Part shown: piece by piece, positions 45,186 through 56,621 of the stretch
How positions within the stretch are numbered: position 1 is the first letter of the stretch
Layout: each line of letters starts with the position of its first letter
Assembly (NCBI GenBank): GCA_020055645.1
Contig: CM034548.1
Span: 1,798,001 to 1,862,000 of the forward strand
Origin: Tomocerus qinae
Lineage: Eukaryota; Arthropoda; Collembola; Entomobryomorpha; Tomoceridae
DNA length: 64,000 bases
Direction: 5' to 3'
Notes under the pieces: generated by a model
Told to the model about the DNA's origin: nothing
Seen by the model: only the letters and a program-made list of their open reading frames with translations
Databases searched by the model: none
Translations under genes and position numbers: made by a program

Positions 45186-48066
45186 AGTGCATTTCCTTTA
45201 AAAGGTAATTTATCTAAACTTTTGAAACTTGGTTGATGTTAATATAAATAGTAGATGGTGAATTGTTCTTAAGATTTAACGCTCAACAGTAATATTACCA
45301 ATGGGTTTTCTCCTTTCTAACTTGGGTACCTTTTTTGATTTTTTGAAAACTGCAACTGAAATCGAAAAATCCAAAATTGTTACACTAAGCCGTCCATCGT
45401 TGTTTTAGTTTTTGGCAAAAATACAATTCTAAATATGTTCCGACTTATGTGAACCCTGAGCTCATTATACCATAATCCATTACAAGTTAAATAGCCCAAA
45501 GTGTTACGATGTAACAATTTACAAGGCTTTGCTCGTGGCTTAGTAAAACATCTTATTCCTATTGTTAGTATTATTGCAACAACTCCTAACTCCATGATGC
45601 TCGTCCTGTTTTCACAATTTCTATTCTATGTAGAACTAGTTTGTTACACTTATTTTACCATCCCATCGTATTGCATAGAACAGATAGGATTGGTGCTAAT
45701 GGGACGCCGTCTTAGGGAGACGAACGTAGAAATTTTCCATTGGGAAAAAGCTTAAGGAAAGTAAAAATTTTCGTGTAATCCAACCCACAGAACAGCATAA
45801 TAAAGTAACACAGCGTTATTCGCTCTTTTTGTCTTCTAAATCACCAACTCTCCGGACTGCTGGGAAAAAAATTAATCATTTTTCAAATCCTACAAAAACA
45901 TTTTTGCAAAATTTGCCCTTTTAGGATTACACTAATTAACTTTCCACCAACTTCGAATTTAAATTCGGAGGACAATTTCCGATTGTGGCATTTCAAGAAA
46001 CGTTTTCCAGTAGTTTTGTAAGTACGTGATTCAGAGGGCAAAAACGGTAGTGAACTACCATGTTTAATTAATTGTAGGAAATTCGGATATCTAATCGTCC
46101 GCATTTAAAATAACATCGAATTAGAATTAGCTAGCTAACTCAATGAACGTATAATTTTATTTGTGCAAAATTAATAATGTACATTAAGATTTTTATATCT
46201 AATTAGGAACAGGAACTGTAAATAAAACCGTGCTACTCTAGCGCGCGAAGGTTTTCGAGGAGAGCTAATCTTGTGAGATATATAATTTAGCTGTCCTCGA
46301 TTATTGCTATGTCGTTTAGTTTTAAATAAGAAAATAATTATTGTAGCTACTTTGTTATTTGTATATACTAGAAATGACTTAATCCGTCTATTGTATGCAT
46401 TTAACTATTTATGTTTCGAGTTTCGATGGTAGAGTATCATGCACACGTGCAATAAGGTACGTAAAGACTAGACTAGAACCACAGGCCTATTTCAAGGCTA
46501 TTTTTGCCTAAGTAGTGCATCCGAAATTATTCGTGGAATTTTTCCGAGCTAGTATATTTCTGATAAGCCAAGTATTTACGTTACATTTTAAAGCATAAAT
46601 GCTATACTCGTGGCCGTAGCACGTCAGCGAGCGGTAAAATATTTGTGTACATGGAAGTGAGATTTTGCTTTTGCAGGTGTGGAATAAAAAATTAAGGTGC
46701 TATTAGTAGTAATCAAAAATTTCGTAGTTTTGAAACGTAACGTTTGTGATGACTAGACTTGGACTATTTTGTTGTGCACTAAAGTTGATTTATTTATTAA
46801 AAAATGGAAAATTAATCTCCTTTGGAGATTGTATGTTACTTTTTCCTGTACTGGCTATTTGTTGTTACTTATGATAATCCGTAGCGAGAGTTGAAAAATG
46901 TATAGTAAATAAGTTGTTAATCCAAATACATTTTTAACTGTCGACGAGAAGTTTGTCCTTCCAAATCGGGTTTCCAGTTAGTTGTAATAATTTCTACCGG
47001 TATAATAATTCTCTCAAAGTACTAATGAATAAACTAATGCTATCTATGCAATGTATTGAATTAACAATTCTCGTCTTTCTAAAATTGTAATTCGCAAACC
47101 AACGCAAACCCCATATTGTAAACTGAAGATTATTCACACCAAGCCATTGCAACTATGCCCAGAGGAGCATTTATAAACAAATGCAACCCTTTAAACATTT
47201 CCACTAAAAACGCAATGCAACTCTATGAAACTGTCAAACTTACTGATGATAAACAGTAGCAAAATATCCATCTACTTACGTACATAATTTCAATAAGATT
47301 GATACCATAAAATCTGTATAATGCTTAGTCATTAATAAAGTAATGTACATTTGTACTAAAAGGACCGTTCAATATCGCAATTTTTCTTTAGCTGGGAAGA
47401 TGTGTTTTTTTGACTATGCTAAATAAATTACCCAGTAGTGGTATAATCATTTTAATGCTAAGTTATGGTAATTTTATTAAACATCATGTAATTTTACATA
47501 ATTTATGATGTTCTACAATAGTACACATTAAATTATTGGCGATTCAATGGAAAAAGTATAGATAAATAGTCCAGTCGAGGGACTCTTAGTTCATTTGGCT
47601 GTCATAAGGAAAAAGTATTATAAAATGGTTTGTAAATTGTCGGAAGTAATTAGTAGTAGAAAAAAAAATACAATGACATCAGATCATGTCTAGTTTTTTA
47701 TAACCTCGTTTCCAAAACAACATTAACATAAATACTCTAACGAATCGTACAATAATATCGTTTACGATTCGCCTATCAATAGACAATATAGAACAGAAAA
47801 TGAAGAAATTGGAACTAAATGGTAGTTGTGTTGCATTAATTAATGAATATCAAAAGTGAGTCTTCCTGACGACTCTTTTTAAAAGGAGTTTTCCCTAGTC
47901 ATTAGATAATACAATTCGTTATATTTCATCCCCAGAGCTCACGACCCTTATAATAATACTGAAATGATGTAGGAAAAAGAAGATGGGCAAATGTCTCTGT
48001 TAGTATTTTAGTATAGTTGGCTATGGGTAACATTCGGGGAAACAAGCAAGTTAACAGCATCTACAC
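45186..48066. other. Intergenic spacer between convergent genes
   Basis: About 2.9 kb between the 3' end of DPP8/9 (+) and the stop of the zinc-finger gene (-). It must contain the 3' UTR of the latter. Minus-strand polyadenylation hexamers (TTTATT at 47473-47478 and TTTAAT at 47451-47456 on the + strand) are possible signals. No coding sequence or clear repeat was found. Confidence 0.5.
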
Positions 48067-50293
48067 TCATTGCGAAATATCATTCATAGGACTCAGTACG
48101 GGCGGGCTCATCGCGTCTTCGGATGAACTGTTGAGTTGAGCATTAGATTTATTGGGATAGGCTGTGGCCTGATCACACTGCACAAGATGCTCAGCTATAA
48201 ATAAAATAAACAGTTAACAATCCAAAAAAGTAACTAATCTGTAGAAAGAGCCTTGCATAATCATGAAACTATTAGTATCACTTACCGATATGGTAGGGGT
48301 TGGCTGATGAAAATCCGCAAATACACTTCATAGGAGCGTCCATGAGTTTGACAGCGTTTAATTTTAAACCAGCCATAAGATTGTTAGGCTTAGTGTCCGA
48401 ATGACAACGCTTGTGATGACTAGTCATAGCCTGACTGCAGCACGTTGCGAACGTACACTTGTTGCACGTCATGTACCCACTGAAACAAAATTGCACTTTT
48501 CAGTTTGGTTTCATAATCGACGAGAGGTGAATTATTCTTACCTAAAGTGTCCTTCGGCCTCCACGTCCTCCTTGCATTCCAAGCACATAGTGTTGTCGGC
48601 ACAGAAAACTTCTACTTCAAACGGTTCCACCGTGAACGTCCCATCCGTGTCGATGGGAGTTGCAAAAGTATTCAATGACGCTCCCTTTGGAGGAGGAGCT
48701 GCTGGTTGGCTCAGTTTCGGCTTCTTCGCTGGAGGAGGGAGTACAAATTTGTCTTTCGGGACTTTCGGGGGTTTGGGCATGTAGCTGGCGACTTCAAAGG
48801 AAGAGAGAAGATAGCGGACGCTTTCTGCAATATAATTACTCAGTTGACTAACCAGCAAGAGGATGAAATCAGTAGAATGTAGATCAGTAATAAATAACTC
48901 ACCGCTTTTAGAACGACCCCGATGAGCACCGTCAACGGTGATGTGGTGACGGTACTCATTGTCTGTAGGAAAGAGCAGTGTACATTGTGGACATTTCTTG
49001 TTGCGTCTCAAGTTGTGATTCTAAATAACATACATGACTTTAGTACCTTCAAAAAAGGGTTCTGATGGAAAACGATATTGTTGTTGTAGTAGTCTAACCT
49101 GGAAGTGGATAACAATTTGTTTAATGCAATTAACTGTCCGGATGGTTAAAGTCTTCATACAAAGTGGACAAATCACATGGTCTGCACTTGCATGATCCTG
49201 TAACAAAAATTTAGGTATTTTACATATGGACTAAGTCTAAGATCTTCAGAAGTGACACCGAGCTTCGTTTAACTCACTTTATGAAAATGGTCAATGACTT
49301 CAGAATGCATGGAGCTTCTGAAGTTACAAAGTTCGCAAATATATGGCATTTCCAATTCATCGTGGTTCTCCCACATGTGTATGATCCACGTTCCTTCGCT
49401 TACGAATGTCAACTGGCAAATTCTACAGCAATAACGTTCGGCTGTCAGGGTGTGTACCTATGAACATAAGCATAATATATGAGACAAGAGATGCAATAAA
49501 ATTAAACGATGACGATACATATAAAATAAGGTAGCAAAGTTAGATTAAAGGTTTCTACTTTCCACTACAGTATTTACAAAGTAATTTCAGTTATTTCACT
49601 CGCGCTACAGAATTAGTCACTTGCTACCACTTCCCACCAAATGGTCACTGTCAGCACATTGAATCGTGTAGAGTAAAAATATAAGAGATCACGCAGGCTG
49701 GGAACCGATTGTTACCGACGAAGTTGACAACATTTCGAAATTTTTTCGAAATATTTCAAAATTTTGGATTTTTGAAAAATGTTTTGAATACCCCATGTAG
49801 AGAACAGCCATGCGATCATTTTGGCACTGGTTTCGTCAAAATCGGTTGAGTAGTTAAGAAATTCTCCCATGTAAAGTTTTTCGGTAAAAACCGCCATAAC
49901 TCTAAAACAGCTGATTTTTAAAAAATCGAGAAATTAGTTTTCTCATATTCTAAAGTAGAGTAGATGCTGAAATTGTCAACTTAGTCTGTTACAATCGGTT
50001 CCCAGCCTGCGTGATCTCTTATATTTTCACTCTGTAGGTCAGTAGGTCATTCCCATCGCCCTACTCTACTAGTCATGCAACTGATTCTTGTAATAATGGA
50101 ATGGAGCTAAAATGGTTTTAAAGGGACTTACATCCTGCACATGACTGGCAAGTGATCCTTTTGAGGCAAAGTCTTTTAAACAATATTCACATGACTCCTT
50201 AAGGTTGCTTCTGCCAGCTCCGTAGATCACATGGCGGTAGATGTGCATCATAATTTCTTGACTCGTTATGAATGACTTCAGACACAACGGACA
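48067..50293 (-). other. Zinc-finger array of the POGZ/ZNF280-like gene
   Basis: Fingers in order: CPLC-x12-HIYRH (exon 50132-50293); CEYC-x12-HVQDVH, spanning two exons; CRIC-x12-HMWENH and CELC-x12-H-x4-H (exon 49278-49457, the latter finishing in the next exon); CPLC-x17-H-x3-H, longer than usual; CPQC with a HH...H end (exon 48903-49020); CNKC-x12-HHKRCH (exon 48286-48479); and a last CICG...H...C motif split across the final intron. Between the sixth and seventh lies a Pro/Lys-rich linker PKPPKVPKDKFVLPPP. Split fingers across introns are typical of this family rather than of KRAB-type arrays. Confidence 0.85.
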
Positions 50294-53200
50294 CTACAGT
50301 ACCATATAAACAGTTTGATTAGGAGTGTAATTGATGTACTGATGACTGATAAATATAAATGGAACAGTCCATGAACCGCAACAAAGACGCAGTCACGTTT
50401 CGACAATTAAGGTTAGTTAAAGAATTGCTACCTTCAAGTGTCCACCGTATGTTCCTGCAGTTTTATCTATTTTCCCTTCCATTTTTCCATAATAATAGGT
50501 TTGAAGAACATGGTTTTTAGGCTCTAATGCCAAAAATGGAGTCAGATCCATCACAAATTTTCTCTTTAGTCCTGACGTGGCTTGCTGGCCTTGAGATGGC
50601 GTTTGAGGAACCAGAGTTGGAGGCTTGGCAGTTCCTACAGGTTTTCCTTTGTTACCAGCTGGGGGCGTCGCTTTCCCCGCAGTCCCATTTGGCAGTTTAG
50701 AGGCCACTGGGGACTGTATACTTAACAAAGGCATATCACCTCCACCCGTAATGCTTGACGGAAGCATATCTATTCCCTGGGGAAGATTCCTACTGTAAGA
50801 CCATTCGCCAAATGGGTCAAGGGAAATTTTGTTCAGTCGACTAATTAAAGATTCCCCTGCAAAAGAAATATAAAGTTCCCATTTAACAGTGCTCAGAAAA
50901 TTAAACTTGCTATACCTCACTGCTGGGCTCTAATTTCTTCTTTGGGCGCCCAAAGCGTTATGTTGGCTAGAAATAGTTTTGCATAGTCTGTAAGTAATAA
51001 AAGAGGAAGAAAAGTCGTTCGTTACCTGTGTCCCATTTAGTCATTTCTACCAAGTGGTTCAGCATATTTTCAAAAGTTTTTGATGGATTTCCTCCCCACA
51101 CTTCTCGCCATGATAATTCATCCAAAAATTGTTGAATTAAACTTTTGCTCAATACACACAATGTACTCTGAAAATCATTCAAAAAGTTATTACTATATTA
51201 CATATTGCACAACTTAAAATAGATTGATCACATTATTAGATAGTCGTTCAACCATGCCGCATTATTCTACTGCAAATTCGAAATGAATTACAAAGGCACA
51301 CTGAGTCCCCACAAAATGTTGAATTAACATTATGGCATCCCAATGAAAACGAAGCTGGCTGAATTTAAACATCAGATCAAATAAAATAAACATGAATATT
51401 GACATACAATTCGTACAATTAAAACATACACACAGCTAGTTTAAAGTCACTTAAGATGTCTAATGCAGAGGTCAGCAACTGGACTTTTTAAATCTCAACA
51501 TAAATCTTTTTGCTTCCCAAGTTTCATCCTCAAAACACTTAATTAGAAATTACCTTATTGTAGTTATTTGCAGCCTGACTAATGGTGCATAATTAAATCG
51601 TTTTACTATGAATTTACTTCTACATTTGATAAAAGAACTTAGATCACCTGGAACATTTTTGGGATGACATGTTTCAGATAATTCATCACATTTATATTAG
51701 TTGGAATGGCCGGTTTGGATTGTCCTGGATTTACTTGTGGAGACTTTGATTGCTGAACTTTTTTGAAGCCCATTTCCGCCAACAGTGACTAATTAAAGGA
51801 AAAATAAATAAAATACCTAAAATATTTTTTATAGAATGGTTGATCCTTAATGAAAACATTTTAATTACCTTATCAATGGAATTGTCTATCAAAATCGTAC
51901 TAGATTTATTGACCCAATGATTGAGAGGCCACAGAATTTGCATTATACGTGTATGCGTTGCTTGAGTAACCTAAAAAATATTTTTTTCGCACCTCATTCT
52001 ATAATTTGAAACAAACCGTTTAAGTATTTGAATAAATAAACTCACCCCGTCATTTTGAGGATTGATCACCTTCATTCGAATAATTTTATTTGAAGGATCA
52101 AAAACACCTAATATTTCAACTTTAACATTTCGGGGGCCGGTTGATGACTACAAAGTAAAATTAATTATTATTATTATAAATTATAAAGTGCGAATATTAA
52201 CACAAGTTATCATAAACAAGGCCCGGATAATTAAGCATTTCTAATTTTTTCTGTCCCTGAGTTTGAACCATGGGATCTAAATGTATCTTTTTCAAACTTC
52301 ATAAACCGATTAAATAATGTTTTTAACTTATTTTTACTTATTTTGGAAATTTGAATGAGTACTTATAATTACTACTTAATATGCCATGAAAAAATATTTG
52401 GTACTTATTTTGTCGAAATATCAGCCAATATTCTAAGCTTGTTTTGGTAAAAATTAAATTCTATAGGTAATTGTTTTGTAAAAATTTTGCCAGTCTAAAT
52501 AATAAGTTCCGTTATATTTTATTTTATTCTGTAATTTTTTTTAAAATGCAGTCTAAATTATTAATTTGCATAAAATGCGGTATAAACTATTATTTAGCCA
52601 AAATGCGATCTAAAAACTAAATTATGCTGCCTAAAATACAGTATAAATTATTATTTTGACTAAAATGCAATCTAAATTATTATTTTGACTAAAATGCAGT
52701 CTAAATTATTATTTTGACTAAAATGCAATCTAAATTATTATTTTGACTAAAATGCAGTCTAAATTATTATTTTGACTAAAATGCAGTCTAAATTATTATT
52801 TTGACTAAAATGCAGTCTAAATTATTATTTTGACTAAAATGCAGTCTAAACTTAGTTTCTTTAATATTCGGTCTAAACTTAGTTTCATTAATATTCGGTC
52901 TAAAATGTTTTAATTAAAATTCAGTGATAAAGTCTAAATTATTTTGGTTAAAATTCAGTCTAAATTATTTTGGTTAAAATTCAGTCTAAATTATTTTGGT
53001 TAAAATTCAGTCTAAATTATTTTGGTTAAAATTCAGTCTAAATTACTTTGGTTAAAATTCAGTCTAAATTATTTTGGTTAAAATTCAGTCCAAATTATTT
53101 TGGTTAAAACTTAGTCTAAATCATTTTGTTTAAATTCAATCTAAATTATTTTGGTTAAAATTCAGTCTAACGTATTAAATTATTTTGGTTAAAATTCGGT

Positions 53201-56200
53201 CTAAATTATGTTTTTGCTAAATTATAGTATAAATTATTAATTTGAATATATATTTTGTGTAATCCTTTTTAAAAACCAAGCGCATGTCTCAGGCAAGTGT
53301 AAATGAACATATGTTTTTGTTTTTTGAAATAAGGGGGTTTTTCACTTATTTTTAAATACCTTCTTTACCTTTTTTGGTATTTTTAAATACTTATTTTAAA
53401 GAGAACTTAATTATCCGGGCCCCGGTCATAAAACTCACCGCTAACGTAGTGCCTAAAGTAATTATTCCAATTTCTACATATTTGTCAGGACCACCCATAA
53501 CTGGACACATTTCGTGAAGTGCAGCGACGCAAGCGCTCCGAAGAAGCGTGTAGAAATTTTTTAGGTAATAGCTGGTAACCTTTAATAAAGCAAACATTAA
53601 CACTTCATTCAGGAGCAATTTTTAACCAAAAATTCAGAGATTTTATATTTAATACAAGGACGTATTTAGGGGGGGTACTAGGGTGCTTAAGCACCCCCTA
53701 AATATTTTGAAAACACACTAGATATTATCATGTTTTCACCATTTATTTAATAAATTTAATTCCAATTCCATTATATCTTATTTTCGAGCATTTTCGAATT
53801 TGTTTGAGCATTTTTAATCTGTAATCGGTTTGACCATTTTCGAATCCTTTTTTTCCTACATTGAACCTTAGTATTTGAGATTATCTTACATGTGTTTACA
53901 AAATGGAAATGTACCTAGCAATGGGTCACTTTTGAAATGAGGTTTTTTGTTAAAGCACCTAAAATTAAATGCGCCAAACTAAGTGGGTGATGACAGATAA
54001 ATCACGTATTTAGAAGGGGTACTGAATCCTACTGAACCCCAACCCCACTAAATCTCGATATAAAGGTGATTTTTTGAAAAGGAAGAATAAAAATCGCAAA
54101 TTTTTTCGAGCTTTCTTTCTTCTTTTTACCAATATACTGTGGCGTTCTAATTTGTTTCATTTATGCAGTACTCATTTTTAGAATTTAGCACCCCTTAGAT
54201 CCAATTTCTAGATACGCCCTCGTTACTAGGTTGGTTCGTTTGGTACAAGGATTACTGATAATAAAAAAGTTGAAATTAAATGGATATAAAATTGATTGCT
54301 AAATAAATAATTAGAATTTTCGTAAATTTCATAGACATTAGCGCTACAGGAAAAAAAGGGAGTAGTGAGTATTTAAGAAGATTAGAAATGAGGGAAGATT
54401 TATGATGGCTTACTTTGACCCATTGGAGAACGTTATTAGCAGTTGTTTGACATGACCAGTGGTAAATGAGTTTTAAAAGAGTGCCAGGAGTATAAATAGA
54501 TGCCTCAAAAATGGAGCCTTGGAAAACAGAGACTTCCTTCTCTCTTCCACAGCAGTCTGCAATCCAGACATAACCCCCGCTGTGGGGCTGTCTGTTGTCA
54601 CTGTACATTCCCAGTTTGTAGGGGTAAGGAAGGTTGTCGTCACCGACGTGAATGGTACATTTATGCTCTATCCTTAGAAGGCCACGCTGCATCAGCCATT
54701 CTGTAAACTTCTGAGGACTGTACACTAACAGAGACTTAACTTTGGCATCTGAAATTCAAATAGATTAGTTTCATCCTTTCAGTCCAGTTACCATAGCTAA
54801 ACAATTAAATCGAAGATTATTAGGACTCTCACCGAGTTCAGCCCGAGCGGCGCCTAGAGAGGACCGGAGTTGCTTCTCCATCAAACATGGTTTGACAGTG
54901 ACGACCAAGGATGGGAACGTCTTGTTGTTATTTGAGTCATTTTCATTCCCTGGAGTCTCGACAGCCTGAGAGGAAACTGCCACTTTACTCTCCATCGCCG
55001 GTTTGGGGGTGGGGGTGGTGGAACGAACAGGGAATCTCGAAGATGTAGGTCCTAGTGGAAGAGGAGGAGGAAGGGGGCGCGTCGGCCTGCTCAGTATCAC
55101 CCTAGATGGCTGCGGGCTAGAGAACCGGGATTGCTGATTGATGACTTGTTGTGCCGGAAGCGGCCCTGAGCTGGGCAGTCTCATTTGTAGCGCCAGTCTT
55201 TGTTGCGGCTGGACTGACATGCGGGGCTGCTGGGGCATGGGATTAATCCTTTGCTGAGGCTGAAGGGGGAGTCTTGGCTGTGGAGGAATCGTCAGTCTTT
55301 GTTGCTGCTGAACTGGAAGTCGTTGTTGCTGGAGTGGTAATCGCTGTGGACCCGCCGTGACTGTCTGAGGAGCCAGATGCTGTCTCAGTTGCGAGTTCTG
55401 AGGTGTCACTTGGCGTTGCCATTGAGAATTCTGAGGTACAGATAGCTGTCTGTGTAGTACAGGTGTGGTGGCGGATTGCGGAGATGCTGGTGGAGGCATC
55501 AGAGCACTTGTACTGGGGGTCATGGGGCGGATGCTCGTCGTTCCTACAATTCGGGGCGTCTGGAAAGTATTCGCGGTGGCGAAGACAGTTTGCTGGCTAA
55601 CAGGAACACTTGGTTTGGTGGTGTACAGACGAGGTGGCTGAGGAGAGACCGTGTTGAAATTCGTCACCGTTGGATTTAACGGCTGCCGATATACATTAGG
55701 TCTTACGGCTTGACTGGCCGGACGCACTTGCTGTTGTTGTCCTGCGTATCATAAATATACCTTTAGAGACATGAAAGTAAATCGTCGGCAAAATGAGGGG
55801 CTAGGGTTACGTACCGAAGTTTGGCAATTGTCCCTGGTACAGAAGAAGACCTGAGTTGGTGTCAAATATCAAAGGCTGGACTGTCTGGCTTTGGGAGACA
55901 GTGGGGCGAACGTATGATATCGTATTCGTTGGTCGCACCGAGCTAGCGCCTGGAATTACAAAATGTTTGTTAATACTTCATGCTTTGCGTTGTTCTGACT
56001 AAAAACTTTTAACTCTTCAAAATTGAGGAGTACTAGGATAAAAGTAAAAGAGCACAGACGACGTGGATTTACCTTCACTGCGGATGATGAATTGGCTAGG
56101 AGCGGTTCCGGCTCTATAAGGCCACTGTCTGACCACACTAATCGGTGCGCTGTTGTTTCCCATCTGCAGTTGTGTGACCCCGGGATAAACGTTATAACCC

Positions 56201-56621
56201 TGGGGTCGTACAACAGTGATTGGTTGGGTTGCAGTAGGTTTTGTCGAAACAGTAGTAGCATTTTTTCGAGCTGAATTCTTACATTTTCTGTTCCTTAGTA
56301 GTGCAGTTTTAGCCTTAATTGTAGCCAAGTTTCTTTGCGCTAGCTTCCGTATATCAAAAATTTTGCGAACATTTTCGCCGACCTCCTGAATTGAAAATGA
56401 ATAAAGAAATCAACGAATATTAACTTCTGGGTATACATGATTAGTTTCCAAGAATCGTGCAGCTCTCGAGTTACCCAGGTCAACTAATTAGCTTAGAATT
56501 GACTGAATGAAACGCTTTAACTGGAATAACATACCACATCTAGATTAATCCCATGATCTTCAAATCCCAAGTCCATCTCAGGCACCTCATTGCCCTTGCT
56601 TCCATTCATTGATTTATACAT
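48067..56621 (-). CDS. POGZ/ZNF280-like zinc-finger protein with an ISXO2-like (Merlin-type) transposase-derived domain
   Basis: Eighteen exons in transcript order: 56535-56621, 56073-56385, 55815-55949, 54833-55741, 54414-54748, 53439-53579, 52046-52147, 51869-51970, 51648-51788, 51026-51167, 50432-50856, 50132-50293, 49278-49457, 49099-49197, 48903-49020, 48542-48824, 48286-48479, 48067-48194. All are GT-AG; summed length 3996 bp gives 1331 residues. Start ATG 56621 (MYKSMNGSKGNEVPEMDLGF), stop TGA 48069-48067. Order: short acidic start and helix; Thr/Gln/Pro-rich region to about residue 481; ISXO2-like domain about 482-802; linker; seven C2H2-type fingers and a C-terminal CxC...H...C finger (about 945-1270). 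Finger spacing and sequences such as YICELCNFRSSMHSEVIDHF resemble POGZ and ZNF280 proteins, nuclear chromatin factors; POGZ-type proteins work with HP1. The pogo-type DDE and CENPB domains of vertebrate POGZ are not seen. Orthology is inferred from memory. A 5' UTR exon with donor GTAAGT (exon end 56766) may precede acceptor 56683. Confidence 0.93.
49671..50032. mobile_element. MITE-like element in the zinc-finger gene intron
   Basis: A 362 bp element starting GAGTAAAAATATAAGAGATC and ending with its near reverse complement (GATCTCTTATATTTTCACTC). The inverted ends continue for about 45-60 bp, including CGCAGGCTGGGAACCGATTG. TGTA occurs on both sides (49667-49670 and 50033-50036), giving a probable 4 bp, or TA-containing, target duplication. 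No coding capacity. It lies in the intron between exons 12 and 13. Confidence 0.8.
52640..53215. repeat. Minisatellite changing from a 29 bp to a 26 bp unit
   Basis: Seven copies of a 29 bp unit (core TTTTGACTAAAATGCAGTCTAA) start at 52654, 52683, 52712, 52741, 52770, 52799 and 52828. After a degenerate stretch, about ten copies of a related 26 bp unit (core TTTTGGTTAAAATTCAGTCT) run from about 52930 to 53210. Both share the AGTCTAAATTATT half. It lies in the intron between exons 6 and 7 of the zinc-finger gene. Confidence 0.9.
53655..54227. mobile_element. MITE-like element with GGGCGTATCTAG-type ends
   Basis: Left end CAAGGACGTATTTAGG (about 53655-53670) matches the reverse complement of the right end CTAGATACGCCCTCG (about 54209-54223). 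Both ends carry runs giving AGGGTGCTTAAGCACCCCC (left) and AGCACCCCTTAG (right). An internal partial copy of the same end (CACGTATTTAGAAGGGGTAC) occurs near 54003-54022. Non-coding; the exact target duplication is not clear. It lies in the intron between exons 5 and 6 of the zinc-finger gene. Confidence 0.65.
54833..55741 (-). other. Gln/Pro/Thr-rich low-complexity exon
   Basis: A 909 bp exon encodes about 303 residues with repeated QQQRLPVQQQ / PQQRL / LPLQPQQR-like segments, resembling transcriptional regulator activation or interaction regions. It is the largest exon of the gene and GC-richer than the introns. No folded domain is visible. Confidence 0.85.

Larger units (their letters stand above)
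51026..54748 (-). other. ISXO2/IS1595-like transposase-derived domain (six exons of the zinc-finger gene)
   Basis: Exons 5-10 together (about residues 482-802) follow the whole plan of an ISXO2-like transposase, the type found in bacterial IS1595/IS1016 and eukaryotic Merlin elements. In order: FTEWLMQRGLL; a ribbon-like part with SGGYVWIADCCGREKEVSVF; GSIFEASIYTPGTLLKLIYH, the family's SFFE-(x)n-W-LLLIY helix; GGPDKYVEIG, equivalent to GGPGxxVEID; strand VKVEILGVFD; TILIDNS, equivalent to the second Asp region; and FLDELSWREVWGG, equivalent to the terminal YLxEFxWR helix. The first catalytic Asp is Gly (about residue 631), the second is plausibly kept (about 703), and no third acidic residue is evident. 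The zinc ribbon has lost Cys pairs. It is therefore probably a catalytically dead DNA- or protein-binding module. Five introns interrupt it, arguing for an old domestication. Confidence 0.8.
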
